Source: Solen grandis
Lineage: Eukaryota > Mollusca > Bivalvia > Adapedonta > Solenidae
NCBI GenBank assembly: GCA_021229015.1
Contig: CM037780.1
Span: forward strand, 69,945,656 to 70,009,655
Direction: 5' to 3'
DNA: 64,000 nt
Made by a program: the position numbers and the translations under genes. Positions within the stretch are counted from its first letter, which is position 1; each line of letters begins with the position of its first letter. This document shows, one piece after another, positions 55,140 to 64,000 of this stretch. The notes beneath the pieces were generated by a model. The model had not been told where the DNA came from. It made no database searches and saw only the letters and a list, made by a program, of their open reading frames with translations.

Positions 55140-55330
55140 CTTATAGCCACGCCACTAATCCCACCTTTAAACGCATGCGCACAAAGGTTGATCACATGTG
55201 CAGTTAATTCAAAACGTATGCTAGGTTATCACTTATACCTAGCGCTTTAAGAAGTTAAACCGAACGAAAATTTTGAAAATACTGCAATCCCATCTGTCAA
55301 AATATAATTCCATACATTAATGACGTATAA
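55140..55330. repeat. Dispersed repeat, copy 1
   Basis: Shares with 55555-55745 the order ATGCGCA, GTGCAGTTAATTCA, CTAGGTTAT, AGTTAAACCGA and CAAAATATAATTCCATACAT. Confidence 0.7.
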
Positions 55331-55554
55331 GCTTTAGTGTGTTGGGGAATACTTGACACTAGTCACTTGTATTTGCTTTTTTCCTTTCCTTTTTTTACGA
55401 CTTCATCATATTGGGTATGATATTATGATTACTATGTAATTATTATTTGAGTTCTCATTGTTTATAAAAAGTTCATTCAAAATAAAAAAGTAGAACTTCT
55501 ACGCTGTTCTCATTGCATTTCATCATAGTTGGAACATTGCCAATATAGGCCACA

Positions 55555-55745
55555 CCTCTTATCCCGCCTCTTCACACATGCGCAGAAAGGTTTTCCACAG
55601 GTGCAGTTAATTCAGCGCGTATACTAGGTTATGCGTTAAACCTAACGGTTTAACAAGTTAAACCGATGGAAAATTTTGAAAAATACTGCAATCTCATTGG
55701 TCAAAATATAATTCCATACATTAAAAACTGATGAATGAAATGGAT
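55555..55745. repeat. Dispersed repeat, copy 2
   Basis: Direct repeat of 55140-55330, lying about 415 bp downstream of it. Confidence 0.7.
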
Positions 55746-55939
55746 AGACTGAATAGCACTGTGCATCATTACGATTGAAATCTTGTGCTGGGAGACAAAA
55801 AGCGTGAATCACGTGAGATTCAAAATTCAACAACATTTTAAATGACGTCACAGTCTCTATTTATAGATTGCGTGAACCTGAAACTACTTTTGTACTTTCT
55901 ACTTTTTGAGCCCACCAAGAGGTGAAAAGCCGATGTGTA

Positions 55940-56075
55940 AGGGAATGCAAGACAGCCTGCCTGTCTGTTACCGGTACGGATTCCCGAGAGAGAAACTGTC
56001 GCTAACATAAAGGCGGCCACTTGCCTCTCCATTACCGCATGGGCTCCCGAGGAGGAACTGCATCTAACAACCACC
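55940..56075. repeat. Degenerate tandem repeat of the 52870 type
   Basis: GCCTGCCTGTCTGTTACCGG, ATTCCCGAGAGAGAAACTGT and GGGCTCCCGAGGAGGAACTG recur as in 52870-53450. Confidence 0.6.
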
Positions 56076-56345
56076 CAGCAAGCATGGGTATATCGTGCCG
56101 ATATCAGTACACTGATATCAGTTTGCGACATCGGGCCGATATACAGCCGATATCCCAACCTGCAGATCCAGTAGCAAAGAGTAAATTGTATCATGAATCC
56201 AAATGTAAATATCAACAGCACATAAACATATCTTGTTGTGCAAGTGTAAATAAACAAGGATTTGTCTATATAAAATTCAGATCGTTCCACGTATCGGTCC
56301 TATATCGGGCTGATATCAAAAATTACTTTCACAAAGGATGTAACT
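56076..56345. mobile_element. Inverted-repeat-rich element with ATATCGG words
   Basis: It begins CCCAGCAAGCAT and is built from CGATATCAG/CTGATATCG and GGGCCGATAT words in both orientations. 63620-63755 belongs to the same family and ends in ATGCTTGCTGGG, the complement of this start, which defines the family terminus. Confidence 0.6.
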
Positions 56346-58122
56346 CTCCTTGGAGTGTAGGTTCAAAAAGTAAATAGGAAACAATTTTATATTAATAAGT
56401 AGGGAAGATAAATGTGCTAAATCTTTCTAATATTTTTATTTGATTTAATATCGCTAAACATTTAAATTAAAAAAAAAATGTTAAAAAAATCAAATATTAG
56501 CCTCGTTTTGATTTTGACTGCATTCCCATGCCACCATGCTCTTTGAGTTTGAATTTTCTTCAGATGTTTGGTCATTTTAAACCGGGTAAGTCCATTTAAC
56601 GTATAAACACAAATGACCATTTAAACCTGACCTTAAATACCATTTGATTTTAATATTTTATTCTTGCATATGTTAGCATAAGGCAGTTTTTTTTTGTTAT
56701 GTCATGTGGTTTCGCGACAGTCACTTCGTAAAATTTGATTGCATCCTAACTTAAAAAAATAAAGAAATAAAACTTGTTGTGTATGAGATATCGTACTACA
56801 TGTTCATATACTGATACACAATTTTGTATTGTTTTTTTCATAAACACTGTTGAGTTTTATTTTGTATACACATTCTTATCCAATTTGACATATATTCAGG
56901 GGCCAATTGAGGAAGTTGTTTACCTCGTCTCCATAGTACATGAATATACAATGGCGTGCCTGGACCCAATATCGGTATACGCACCATGGCTAGGGTGGGT
57001 CTTTGGGCATGCTTCCCCGTGGGAAAATGCCCCTGGAACGCCGTAGGAGCATTTTAAAGGGTGATAAGTACATACAAAAACTGTAAAATCATAATGAAAT
57101 ATGATAAAAACGCGCAGTATTTTTAACTAATGCATTAGGATAACACTACCTCGGTATATGGACTGAAAGTACCAAAAAAGTATTCATTGAAAAAAATCAG
57201 AAAAAAATCAATGTTTTTACATCAGAAAGAATAAAGATTAAAACAATTACTGTTTGTTTGTACTTTTTGTTTCAAAATAACGGTGTCATGAAACTCTAAA
57301 CGTTTGGGGAAAAAAGAAAAATGAAACTGTCGCGATCGTCTTTAAGCGTTCTTATACTGACATTGTGATAACTTATTATCCAAAAAATTTGGGGTACCCG
57401 AAATATGTTTACATGTCCGAAACATTGCGATTATAAACTATAGTATACGCCCCGGGATTGAAACTGAACCTTTCTAGCGTTTGCTTCAATACTGAATCAT
57501 TTAGTTAACAAAACAACTTTGACTGAGATATGAATCTTGAATAATAGCTCAATAGATTAACTGTAGGTCGTTTTCAAAACGATAAAAATAGAAGCCAATA
57601 ATTCAAATGCAGAAATGATTATGGTATTAAGTTTTAAAGTCAATAAATTTAATAGTCTGGTATTATAATCTAGCACTAAATTTTTCACCTCCGAGCTACG
57701 AACCCACGTGGAGTGATACTGAGAGGAGTTGTAGACAGAGTCGTTACCACTGGGCCAACTTTGGAGCCTTATTGTAAACCGATTTAAAACACCTATAACA
57801 CTGTCCTTTGTCTAGTTAATAAAACGACTCCCTTTCTTTAGAAAAAATATAAATACTAAAATAAGCTCTGTTTTGAAAACACTGAGTTAGTTATTTGTAT
57901 TTTGTTGAGCTTCTGGAAGGTAAAATAACTTAGTATGTAACATATTTCAGTGAAATAATTAATGTTCAAAGAAATACAGTCATTTTCAGAAAAGACTAAT
58001 AAATCTAAATATAGAACCAATTTAAAACCCGTTCGAAAGATATTACAAGTAGGGTATAAAAAGTGTGGATTATGTGAGACGGCTGTCAGACCCAAGTATG
58101 TTTCTGCACAAAGCATACATAC
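56346..58122. other. Non-coding stretch with a tRNA-like SINE remnant
   Basis: No gene recognised. At 57665-57775 the minus strand carries TTGGCCCAGTGGTAACG and GTGGGTTCGTAGC, a decayed tRNA-derived SINE head. Confidence 0.5.
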
Positions 58123-58577
58123 GGTGTGACCCCGGTATCGAAATACTACCAGGTCGTTGTACCCTAGGAAGTAGTTCTTTTAAATATTAAAGTTTTGTCT
58201 TTCTAGACTGGTTAAAGTTCAACTGTTTTTATTAGAACATTATTGTTTCTGTGTCATTTCTGGTAAATTTAACAATGATTTCTTCTGTTTTTATTGGGAC
58301 TATATGCCTGAGTGGATGAATAACAGAAATGATGTAACAGGTGCACTGTGAGATTTGTGTGTTGAAAATATTGACAGTGTTTGTAAACATTCAGTGCTAG
58401 CAGAAAAGTTCATCGGTGATGAGGTAACTTTTTTGGCCTCCATTTGCTGGGACAGGATTAAAGAAGAGAAATATAGACCACTTATTATCAGGAAAATGTT
58501 CTGGAGTCCACAGTGCATGTTCAAATGTTCTGGATTTACTATAGAATAAAGAAGGGAAAAAAACACCGGGCCAACAC
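58123..58577 (+). repeat. Left terminal direct repeat with possible exon
   Basis: 455 bp. The plus strand has an open frame from about 58337 to TAA 58547-58549, preceded by TGTAACAG (acceptor-like) and ending in AATAAA that overlaps the stop. The ~70-residue peptide (AEKFIGDEVTFLASICWDRI) looks protein-like but is unrecognised. The minus-strand ORF over the same DNA is less likely. Confidence 0.6.
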
Positions 58578-58892
58578 TTATATGCCAAAAAGTTAAAATT
58601 TAATATCTCAAAAAGTATGCATTGGAAAGTGTTGAAATTTCACATGCTATTTAGTATTGACAATAGAAATCAGGAGATAAAAGGAATTTGTTCAGGTTTG
58701 TGTAATTTTAATTTTATTTAAAATTCAAAATTTAAAACTTTGAAATTTCTGTATAAGGGCACCAGAGTCCCCTCCCTTTGACTGTTTACTTCCATTTCAG
58801 TCGTCTGATTTTGTGCAAAGCTGCTAGAGAAACATAACAGACTATTTTTGCATTTTGCTTAAAATTCAAGCAAAATTTTGAATTAAGAAATT

Positions 58893-58931
<39 letters not shown>

Positions 58932-59291
58932 TTGTTTCCAGCTTATATTTTTCTTTTGCCAGTTTTGCTTAAAGTTTATGTAGACTTATGGATTTTTGTG
59001 GCTAATATATGTGTTTTCTTTAATTTACAGGGATAGATGCATCTTTGATGGTCATGGGATTGTGTTCTTGAATTTAATTCAGAGTGTAAATATTGTTTTA
59101 TACTTTGATATGTCATATTTTTGTATAAATTTTTAGTGTTATACTTTGCAGCTTGAAGCTTTCCGTTTCGGCCGGCATCAGGCCATCATCAGACATTCTG
59201 CCATGAATGTCACGGAGCTTTTCCCTTTTTTTTTATTCTTTAGATTGGTCTTGTAGGCTCCTTTAAATTTAATTTTGCATTTTAATAATGT
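58578..59291. other. Interior of the transposase element, non-coding
   Basis: AT-rich, with an A run at 58899-58927 and a TCCGTTTCGGCCGGCATCAG segment near 59160. No gene seen. Confidence 0.5.
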
Positions 59292-60335
59292 TTATTTGCT
59301 GGGACCGGCTTCATCCACCTGACCTTTCACATACTCTTCTTTGTACTGTCCTTTACTTCTGGCCTGGTGGTATATAAATTCCAGTTTTGCTCTGTTTGAT
59401 CTTCTTTGTAGTTTAAATTTGTTTGTTTTTTGGTACTTTTTATATCTTTGAGCTCGATTTGATGTATAGTTCAAATATCTTCTAGCACGAGGCGAAAGAG
59501 GTTTTCCAGTAATGCTGCTTACTTTCTTGGTGACTGACTCTTGTAAAGAATTATTTAATTGTAGGGTTTTTGATGCCAGATTTCCTGCAAAATTTCTTGA
59601 CAAGTTGATTTCTTTGGGAAGTGTTGACAGTACCGCCCTATTGAAACCCTCGCATTTCTGTGTTGATGTATTGCTGGAGACGCTAAGCACGGCATACTCA
59701 CTGAGTCGTATTTCCAGGATGGTTGAAAGTAACTCACGATCGTTTCTTGTCATTTTCAGGTGATGTATGCCGTGAGTCGGTAGATACGTAGATGTGTACC
59801 ACCAGCTACCAACCCCACCAACACCGGAGCAAACAAGGGAGTCATGTGGGCAGAAACTGCAGTTCCTCCCGTAGCATTCCAGAGTTGCAGCTTTGATGGC
59901 AGGTAAACAATTCAATAATTTTGAAAGATCACCGTCTGCCTCGGCCCGAAGTTTTTCAATTATGGCATGGCATCTTGATTTGATATCCTTGGCTAGTGCT
60001 GTTGTTGCTTGTTGTCTGGCTTCATGTGACAGCTTTTTTCCACTGAACATAGTCAGGCTCCAGTTAGACTGCCTCGTCTTTCTTACTTGTTTGCTTCCCA
60101 AGTGATAGGGGTCTGCTTGGCGATTGACAGTCCAGGCATTTCCAAGCTTGTCATAAAAATCAGACATGCCCAGGTGAGCCTTGGTGTCCCCATCTGTTGT
60201 TAGGCTGCGAACAAGTATATCTTCCTTAGAAAGTTGCTCGGCAATACTGAAAGCCATGGATCTTTCTGAATGGGGCGCCATATATGGAATGTTTGCTGTA
60301 CATGCCGCATGGCCCCCCAGGACATGTGATGTCAA
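59292..60335 (-). CDS. Mutator-like transposase domain, C-terminal part
   Basis: About 340 residues. It opens with GHAACTANIPYMAPHSERSMAF; a catalytic-type SLTTDGDTKAHLGM and DPYHLGSKQVRK follow, then a Cys cluster (CYGRNCSFCPHDSLVC), a second conserved CEGFNRAVLSTLPKEINLSRNF in parts (CEGFNRA), and a basic C-terminal tail. The layout matches the Mutator-like transposase domain proteins common in molluscan and other invertebrate genomes. The nominal start is not an ATG; the frame continues 60226-61107 through a shift at the G run at 60313-60318 on the minus strand. AATAAA overlaps the stop codon. Confidence 0.72.
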   Translation of the reverse strand: MTSHVLGGHAACTANIPYMAPHSERSMAFSIAEQLSKEDILVRSLTTDGDTKAHLGMSDFYDKLGNAWTVNRQADPYHLGSKQVRKTRQSNWSLTMFSGKKLSHEARQQATTALAKDIKSRCHAIIEKLRAEADGDLSKLLNCLPAIKAATLECYGRNCSFCPHDSLVCSGVGGVGSWWYTSTYLPTHGIHHLKMTRNDRELLSTILEIRLSEYAVLSVSSNTSTQKCEGFNRAVLSTLPKEINLSRNFAGNLASKTLQLNNSLQESVTKKVSSITGKPLSPRARRYLNYTSNRAQRYKKYQKTNKFKLQRRSNRAKLEFIYHQARSKGQYKEEYVKGQVDEAGPSK

Positions 60336-61107
60336 ATCCCTTGTTCCTTAAATATGCTCCAGTCCAGCAAAGCTTATTCTGGACAGCTAGGGCAACAATG
60401 TAATTGTAACTGGTGTTGTTCTCTATGGCTACACCATAAGCCTGTGATGCAGCCTGCCCAGGTTTGTACGATGAAATCATTCTGTTAGCATTGTAACGGC
60501 CATCAAAAGACAGGTCCAGGTGGTTCGGGTTCTTTCGTCCTTGCTCCTGGTTGTGTTTAATAACAAGCTGCCTCTTGACGGCCATGTCATCCTCATTAAT
60601 TTTTATAGTGTTGACGGAGGCTTGGTTCATCAAGGTTTGCATGTGGGACCTGGAAGGTGGAGGTATGTCCATAGATGCAAGTAGCAGGTTCCCCTTCTCT
60701 AATCCTATGGCAGTGTCCTGCAAAGCTGAAGCAAATAGCATATTTACAGCTACTGCCTTTGAGCTTTGGCATCTATTGTAACTGTCCATCTTAGAAGAAA
60801 GAAAACCACATGAAGAGCACCTGAACTCCAGTTTTGATCCAAGTCCCACTTTTAATTCACTGTTAAGGACAATATTTAAATGTTCACAGTCTAGAAGACT
60901 GTGTTCCCTGTACACATCATTCATGATGCTTATCAGCTTATTCATGTTTATGATGCGGTTTCCATGCGCATCATAGTTATGTTGTTCTTCTCTTTGCAGA
61001 TCCCGTCCCGAGCGCAGTGTCGGCTTCTTGGGAGTTGCATCAGCTGCATGATCTGCATCATCAGATGTGTCCAAGGAGGTGTCGGCAAGGCGTCGAGCTG
61101 GTGACAT
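60226..61107 (-). CDS. Mutator-like transposase domain, N-terminal part
   Basis: From a true ATG at 61107. Residues 1-45 are disordered, charged and nuclear-localisation-like. A zinc-binding FRCSSCGFLSSK lies at ~95-105. The first catalytic Asp is probably in NHLDLSFDGRYN at ~197-208, and the following text (YGVAIENNTSYNYIVALAVQNK) resembles the RNase H fold core. The last ~30 residues after the G run near 60315 are out of frame. With the downstream part, the protein would be about 600 residues. Confidence 0.72.
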   Translation of the reverse strand: MSPARRLADTSLDTSDDADHAADATPKKPTLRSGRDLQREEQHNYDAHGNRIINMNKLISIMNDVYREHSLLDCEHLNIVLNSELKVGLGSKLEFRCSSCGFLSSKMDSYNRCQSSKAVAVNMLFASALQDTAIGLEKGNLLLASMDIPPPSRSHMQTLMNQASVNTIKINEDDMAVKRQLVIKHNQEQGRKNPNHLDLSFDGRYNANRMISSYKPGQAASQAYGVAIENNTSYNYIVALAVQNKLCWTGAYLRNKGFDITCPGGPCGMYSKHSIYGAPFRKIHGFQYCRATF

Positions 61108-61898
61108 CTTATTTCCTGGTAGGAATTGACCCCCACTCGGCGTCTCTTTATTTTACCTTTCGGCATCTTGATGTAAAAGTTGTGTTTACTGTGTGAGCAG
61201 TTGTTATAGAATGAACTGAAAAAAATCTCCATGCAGGTGCTCAGCATTCTTATCAGAATGACCAGTGTCATTTTCAGCATTCTTATCAAAGAAATAGTTC
61301 ACTAATTAGAGTTTTGGGGAGAGGGACGCTCCTGCAAGAAAAATAAGGTCATTATCCAGGGTAAACCCTATTGTTCTTATCAGACAGGAGAAGATGGGCT
61401 TCTTTTCTGATACAACTGTACTAATTGCTGTCAGTTATTGCAGGAACTCAAGTCTGGTTATTTTAATAGGGTAAAGTCTGTTTTTCTTCATTTCAAACCT
61501 TTTTGGAGAGGTTTTTGTGGTGCAGATTCTGATTTTTTTATTGAAAAATGCATGAATTTTGGTACATAAAGTTAAAAAAACACACCATTCTCTTGGGGTT
61601 AAAGCTTTATTTTCACATAATCAATTAATATAGCATTAGCCGGTTACATAGCTGCTTAAATTTTGAAAATCCATCAGAAACTTTTGAAGCTACAGTACTT
61701 TTAAAATATTGCCTCCTTGCAAAAACTTTCAAGTTGCCGTGTGAGAAAGTCCGCAGATTGGGCCACTTTCTTAAACGGTCCCTGTCAGACTGTATCTGGT
61801 AAAAATTGAAAATGCTTTGCATTATGCTTCTTGAAATAGATGTAAAAACTGAGAAAAGTGTGAAAAATTTTGCTCAGGAAAAATTTTGGTAAGATTTA
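61108..61898. other. Interior of the transposase element, non-coding
   Basis: Probably promoter and 5' region of the minus-strand transposase. No further ORF is supported. Confidence 0.45.
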
Positions 61899-62367
61899 GG
61901 TGTGACCCCGGTATCGAAATACTTCCGGGTCGTTGTACCCTAGGAAGTAGTTCTTTTAAATATTAAAGTCTTGAAATTGATGCTTTGCCTTTCTAGACTG
62001 GTTAAAGTTCAACTGTTTTTATTAGAACATTATTGTTTCTGTGTCATTTCTGGTAAATTTAACAATGATTTCTTCTGTTTTTATTGGGACTATATGCCTG
62101 AGTGGATGAATAACAGAAATGATGTAACAGGTGCACTGTGAGATTTGTGTGTTGAAAATATTGACAGTGTTTGTAAACATTCAGTGCTAGCAGAAAAGTT
62201 CATCGGTGATGAGGTAACTTTTTTGGCCTCCATTTGCTGGGACAGGATTAAAGAAGAGAAATATAGACCACTTATTATCAGGAAAATGTTCTGGAGTCCA
62301 CAGTGCATGTTCAAATGTTCTGGATTTACTATAGAATAAAGAAGGGAAAAAAACACCGGGCCAACAC
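61899..62367 (+). repeat. Right terminal direct repeat
   Basis: 469 bp. Same as 58123-58577 apart from a 14-bp insertion near 61970 and CTTCCGGG in place of CTACCAGG near the start. Confidence 0.92.
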
Positions 62368-62436
62368 CATACCCTAACGTTCGCCGGGTGCGAACTCGAT
62401 CGGCCTTTACCGTTGTACGGTTTAGGTCTCAATTAG

Positions 62437-62948
62437 AGCATGATCCTGGTCGTGGGCTCTCATGCACAGATTTTACCTTTCTTCTTTCTTTTTACTATTC
62501 CATCTTAAATACCCATGCTCTGTGGTCTCCTCTTTCCCATCACCGGCTATCTCTATCTCTTCAACTAAAAGCTACATTCACTGTATCCAGCTCTTAAGCT
62601 ACACCCCTTTTCAAAGTCTCTTCCTCTTTATAGCTCTTGCATTTCTTTACTAGTAAAACCTTCATTTTTTTCTTTCACTATGGTCTTCCTTTATTCGTGT
62701 GTCGAAAAAAAACGTGTAATGAGAGAAGACAATGGACAAAAATGTCGCTAGTTACTTTGAAAGCGGGAAAGGAATCGCGGATGAGATAGAGGAACTGAGA
62801 TAAGAAAAGGAGAAAGATTTGGAGACAGAAATATTTATAAAAGAGACACTATATAAAAAGAAAAATAAGAATACTGGAGACAAAAAAAAAAGGAAAAAAA
62901 AAGAAGGTGAAACCTTGATACATGAGAGCCCACGACCAGGATCATGCT
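62437..62948. mobile_element. Short element with 28-bp perfect terminal inverted repeats
   Basis: AGCATGATCCTGGTCGTGGG... at 62437-62464 is exactly mirrored at 62921-62948. The interior is pyrimidine-rich on the left and purine-rich on the right, so the inverted homology extends imperfectly inward. There is no transposase. Confidence 0.85.
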
Positions 62949-63047
62949 TTAATTTGAGACACACACAACTCCAGTGCCTTCAGCGTTATGATTTGTTGGA
63001 ACCAATGGATGAGCCAAATTTGAAAAATTGGAGCCATGTTTTTTTAG

Positions 63048-63600
63048 CTCACCTGAGCACAAAGTGCTCAAGGTGAGCTTTTGTGATCGCCCGTTGTCCG
63101 TCGTCCATCGTCCGTGCGTCAGTGCGTCCGTGCGTGCGTCCGTCGTCAACTTTTCGTTCAAACGACTTCTCCTCCTAAACCACTGGATGGATTTTGACCA
63201 AACTTCACAGGAATCATCCTTATCATGACCTCTATCAAAGATGTTCAAATTATTTTGATTGGGTGAATAAGTAGGTCACAGGAGCTAAAGGGGTCATTTT
63301 ATTTTTTCATAGGTTTATATAGTGAAACACTTTAAAAATCTTCTTCTATGAAACAATAAGGCCTAGAGCTAAGATATTTGGCATGTAGCATTGTCTAATG
63401 AATCTCTACAAAAGTTGTTCAAATTATGACCCTGGGGTTAGAATTGGCCCTGCCCCGGGGGTCACTTGTTTTACATAGACTTATATAGGAAAAACTTTTA
63501 AAATCTTCTCCTATGAAACCATAAGGCCTAGAGCTAAGATATTTGGTATGTAGCATCATCTTATGGTTCATTACCAAGATTGTACAAATCATGACCATGT
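63048..63600. mobile_element. Bivalve-type monomer array with terminal hairpin
   Basis: It begins with the hairpin AGCTCACCTGAGCAC..GTGCTCAAGGTGAGCT, then CGTCCGTGCG-type repeats. Units of ~170 bp follow, with AATCTTCTCCTATGAAAC and AAGGCCTAGAGCTAAGATAT near 63360 and 63520. The hairpin matches the end of the intronic element at 49538-50746. Confidence 0.78.
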
Positions 63601-63619
63601 ATGTAGCTCCAATCAAGGC

Positions 63620-63755
63620 ACACCTATATCGGTCAGATATAGGTATATTGATATCCACCCAATATAGGCAAACTGATATTGGTCTTATATCGGTCCAATG
63701 TCGGATTGATATTCAAAAAGATATCGGTCCGATATTCGATGCTTGCTGGGCAGTT
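63620..63755. mobile_element. ATATCGG-word element, right end
   Basis: CTATATCGGTCAGATATAGG, ATATCGGTCC and ATATCGGTCCGATAT words end in ATGCTTGCTGGG, the complement of the start of 56076-56345. Confidence 0.62.
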
Positions 63756-64000
63756 AAGTTAGCATGCCTCTGAACACAAAGGCTGCCATGTCGTCTCTGA
63801 TTCAAGCATTGGAATCTGTTCGTAACATCAAGGTAACCTGCATCTCTTTTACCATGATGGAGTTCCCTAGTGGGAAACCGCCCACTACACTGAGTCAGCC
63901 CATCTTTGCGTTATCAGAAGGTTACCTGATTTTACTTACAGTCAGGGGAACGGAAACCCCGTGTTACCAGGTGTGATGGGGAACTGCACACTTCACAGAG
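63756..64000. repeat. Possible degenerate tandem repeat running out of the window
   Basis: GGGAAACCGCCCACTACACTGAGTCAGCCC in parts and GGGGAACTGCACACTTCAC recall the 52870-type repeat but are strongly diverged. Confidence 0.35.

Larger units (their letters stand above)
58123..62367. mobile_element. Transposase-encoding element bounded by long direct repeats
   Basis: 58123-58577 and 61899-62367 are direct repeats that are almost identical except for a 14-bp indel and about two substitutions. Each repeat starts GGTGTGACCCCGG and ends CCGGGCCAACAC, themselves short inverted termini. CATAC precedes the left repeat (58118-58122) and follows the right one (62368-62372), while neither repeat alone has matching flanks. 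The interior carries a minus-strand transposase in two frames. This looks like one composite or LTR-like unit. Confidence 0.6.

Noticed and set aside
58300..58566. 88-codon minus-strand ORF duplicated at 62090-62356
   Set aside because: Identity only reflects the duplicated DNA; the plus-strand frame with acceptor and AATAAA is the better candidate.

Overview
The window is AT-rich eukaryotic DNA from an animal, most likely a bivalve mollusc. The evidence is intron-split exons of an animal sorbitol dehydrogenase, dense tRNA-derived SINEs, a BEL/Pao LTR retrotransposon, non-LTR elements, many short inverted-repeat elements, and the monomer arrays with stem-loop ends (AGCTCACCTGAGCAC type) that I associate with bivalve genomes. 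Only one host gene is recognisable; nearly all other coding sequence is mobile or virus-like.

Layout. 1-1480 is corrupted sequence with inflated homopolymers of all four bases. About 1270-7090 is the right part of a virus-like DNA element: a protein-primed type B DNA polymerase (minus), a divergent CCHC zinc-knuckle gene (plus), and a second divergent pair of small genes (minus 5961-6176, plus 6425-6763), followed by a 37-bp triplicate and GGTACC palindromes that may be its terminus. All four genes have a TATA box. The two small genes both end in a histone-type 3' stem-loop (GGYCCTTTTCAGGRCC) with a GAAAGGA element exactly 14 nt downstream, while the zinc-knuckle gene has an ordinary AATAAA. 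No histone gene is nearby. I regard this as the most unusual signal in the window.

7.1-14.9 kb is non-coding: a 50-bp tandem array, SINEs, an inverted-repeat element and a tRNA-like sequence. 14.95-24.87 kb is a nested stack. A small inverted-repeat element was split by a BEL/Pao retrotransposon (15246-23159, 5-bp target duplication GCATC, nearly identical LTRs) and by a second inverted-repeat element with a 9-bp duplication (23323-24847). The BEL element carries an extra C2H2 zinc-finger/acidic ORF where other elements carry env.

25-34 kb is SINEs and ~160-170 bp monomer arrays. 34.06-40.6 kb is three non-LTR retrotransposon 3' regions in the same orientation; the longest has a coiled-coil ORF1 followed, after a single in-frame TAG, by endonuclease and reverse transcriptase. 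40.6-49 kb holds hairpins, microsatellites and a 100-base N gap. 49075-51910 holds the last three exons of sorbitol dehydrogenase. 52-58 kb is degenerate arrays and SINEs. 58123-62367 is a transposase-encoding element bounded by ~460-bp direct repeats. The end of the window holds small inverted-repeat elements and a monomer array.

Many element ORFs are broken by single-base shifts. In the polymerase the breaks become denser toward the corrupted left end, so part of the damage is probably assembly error rather than biological decay.
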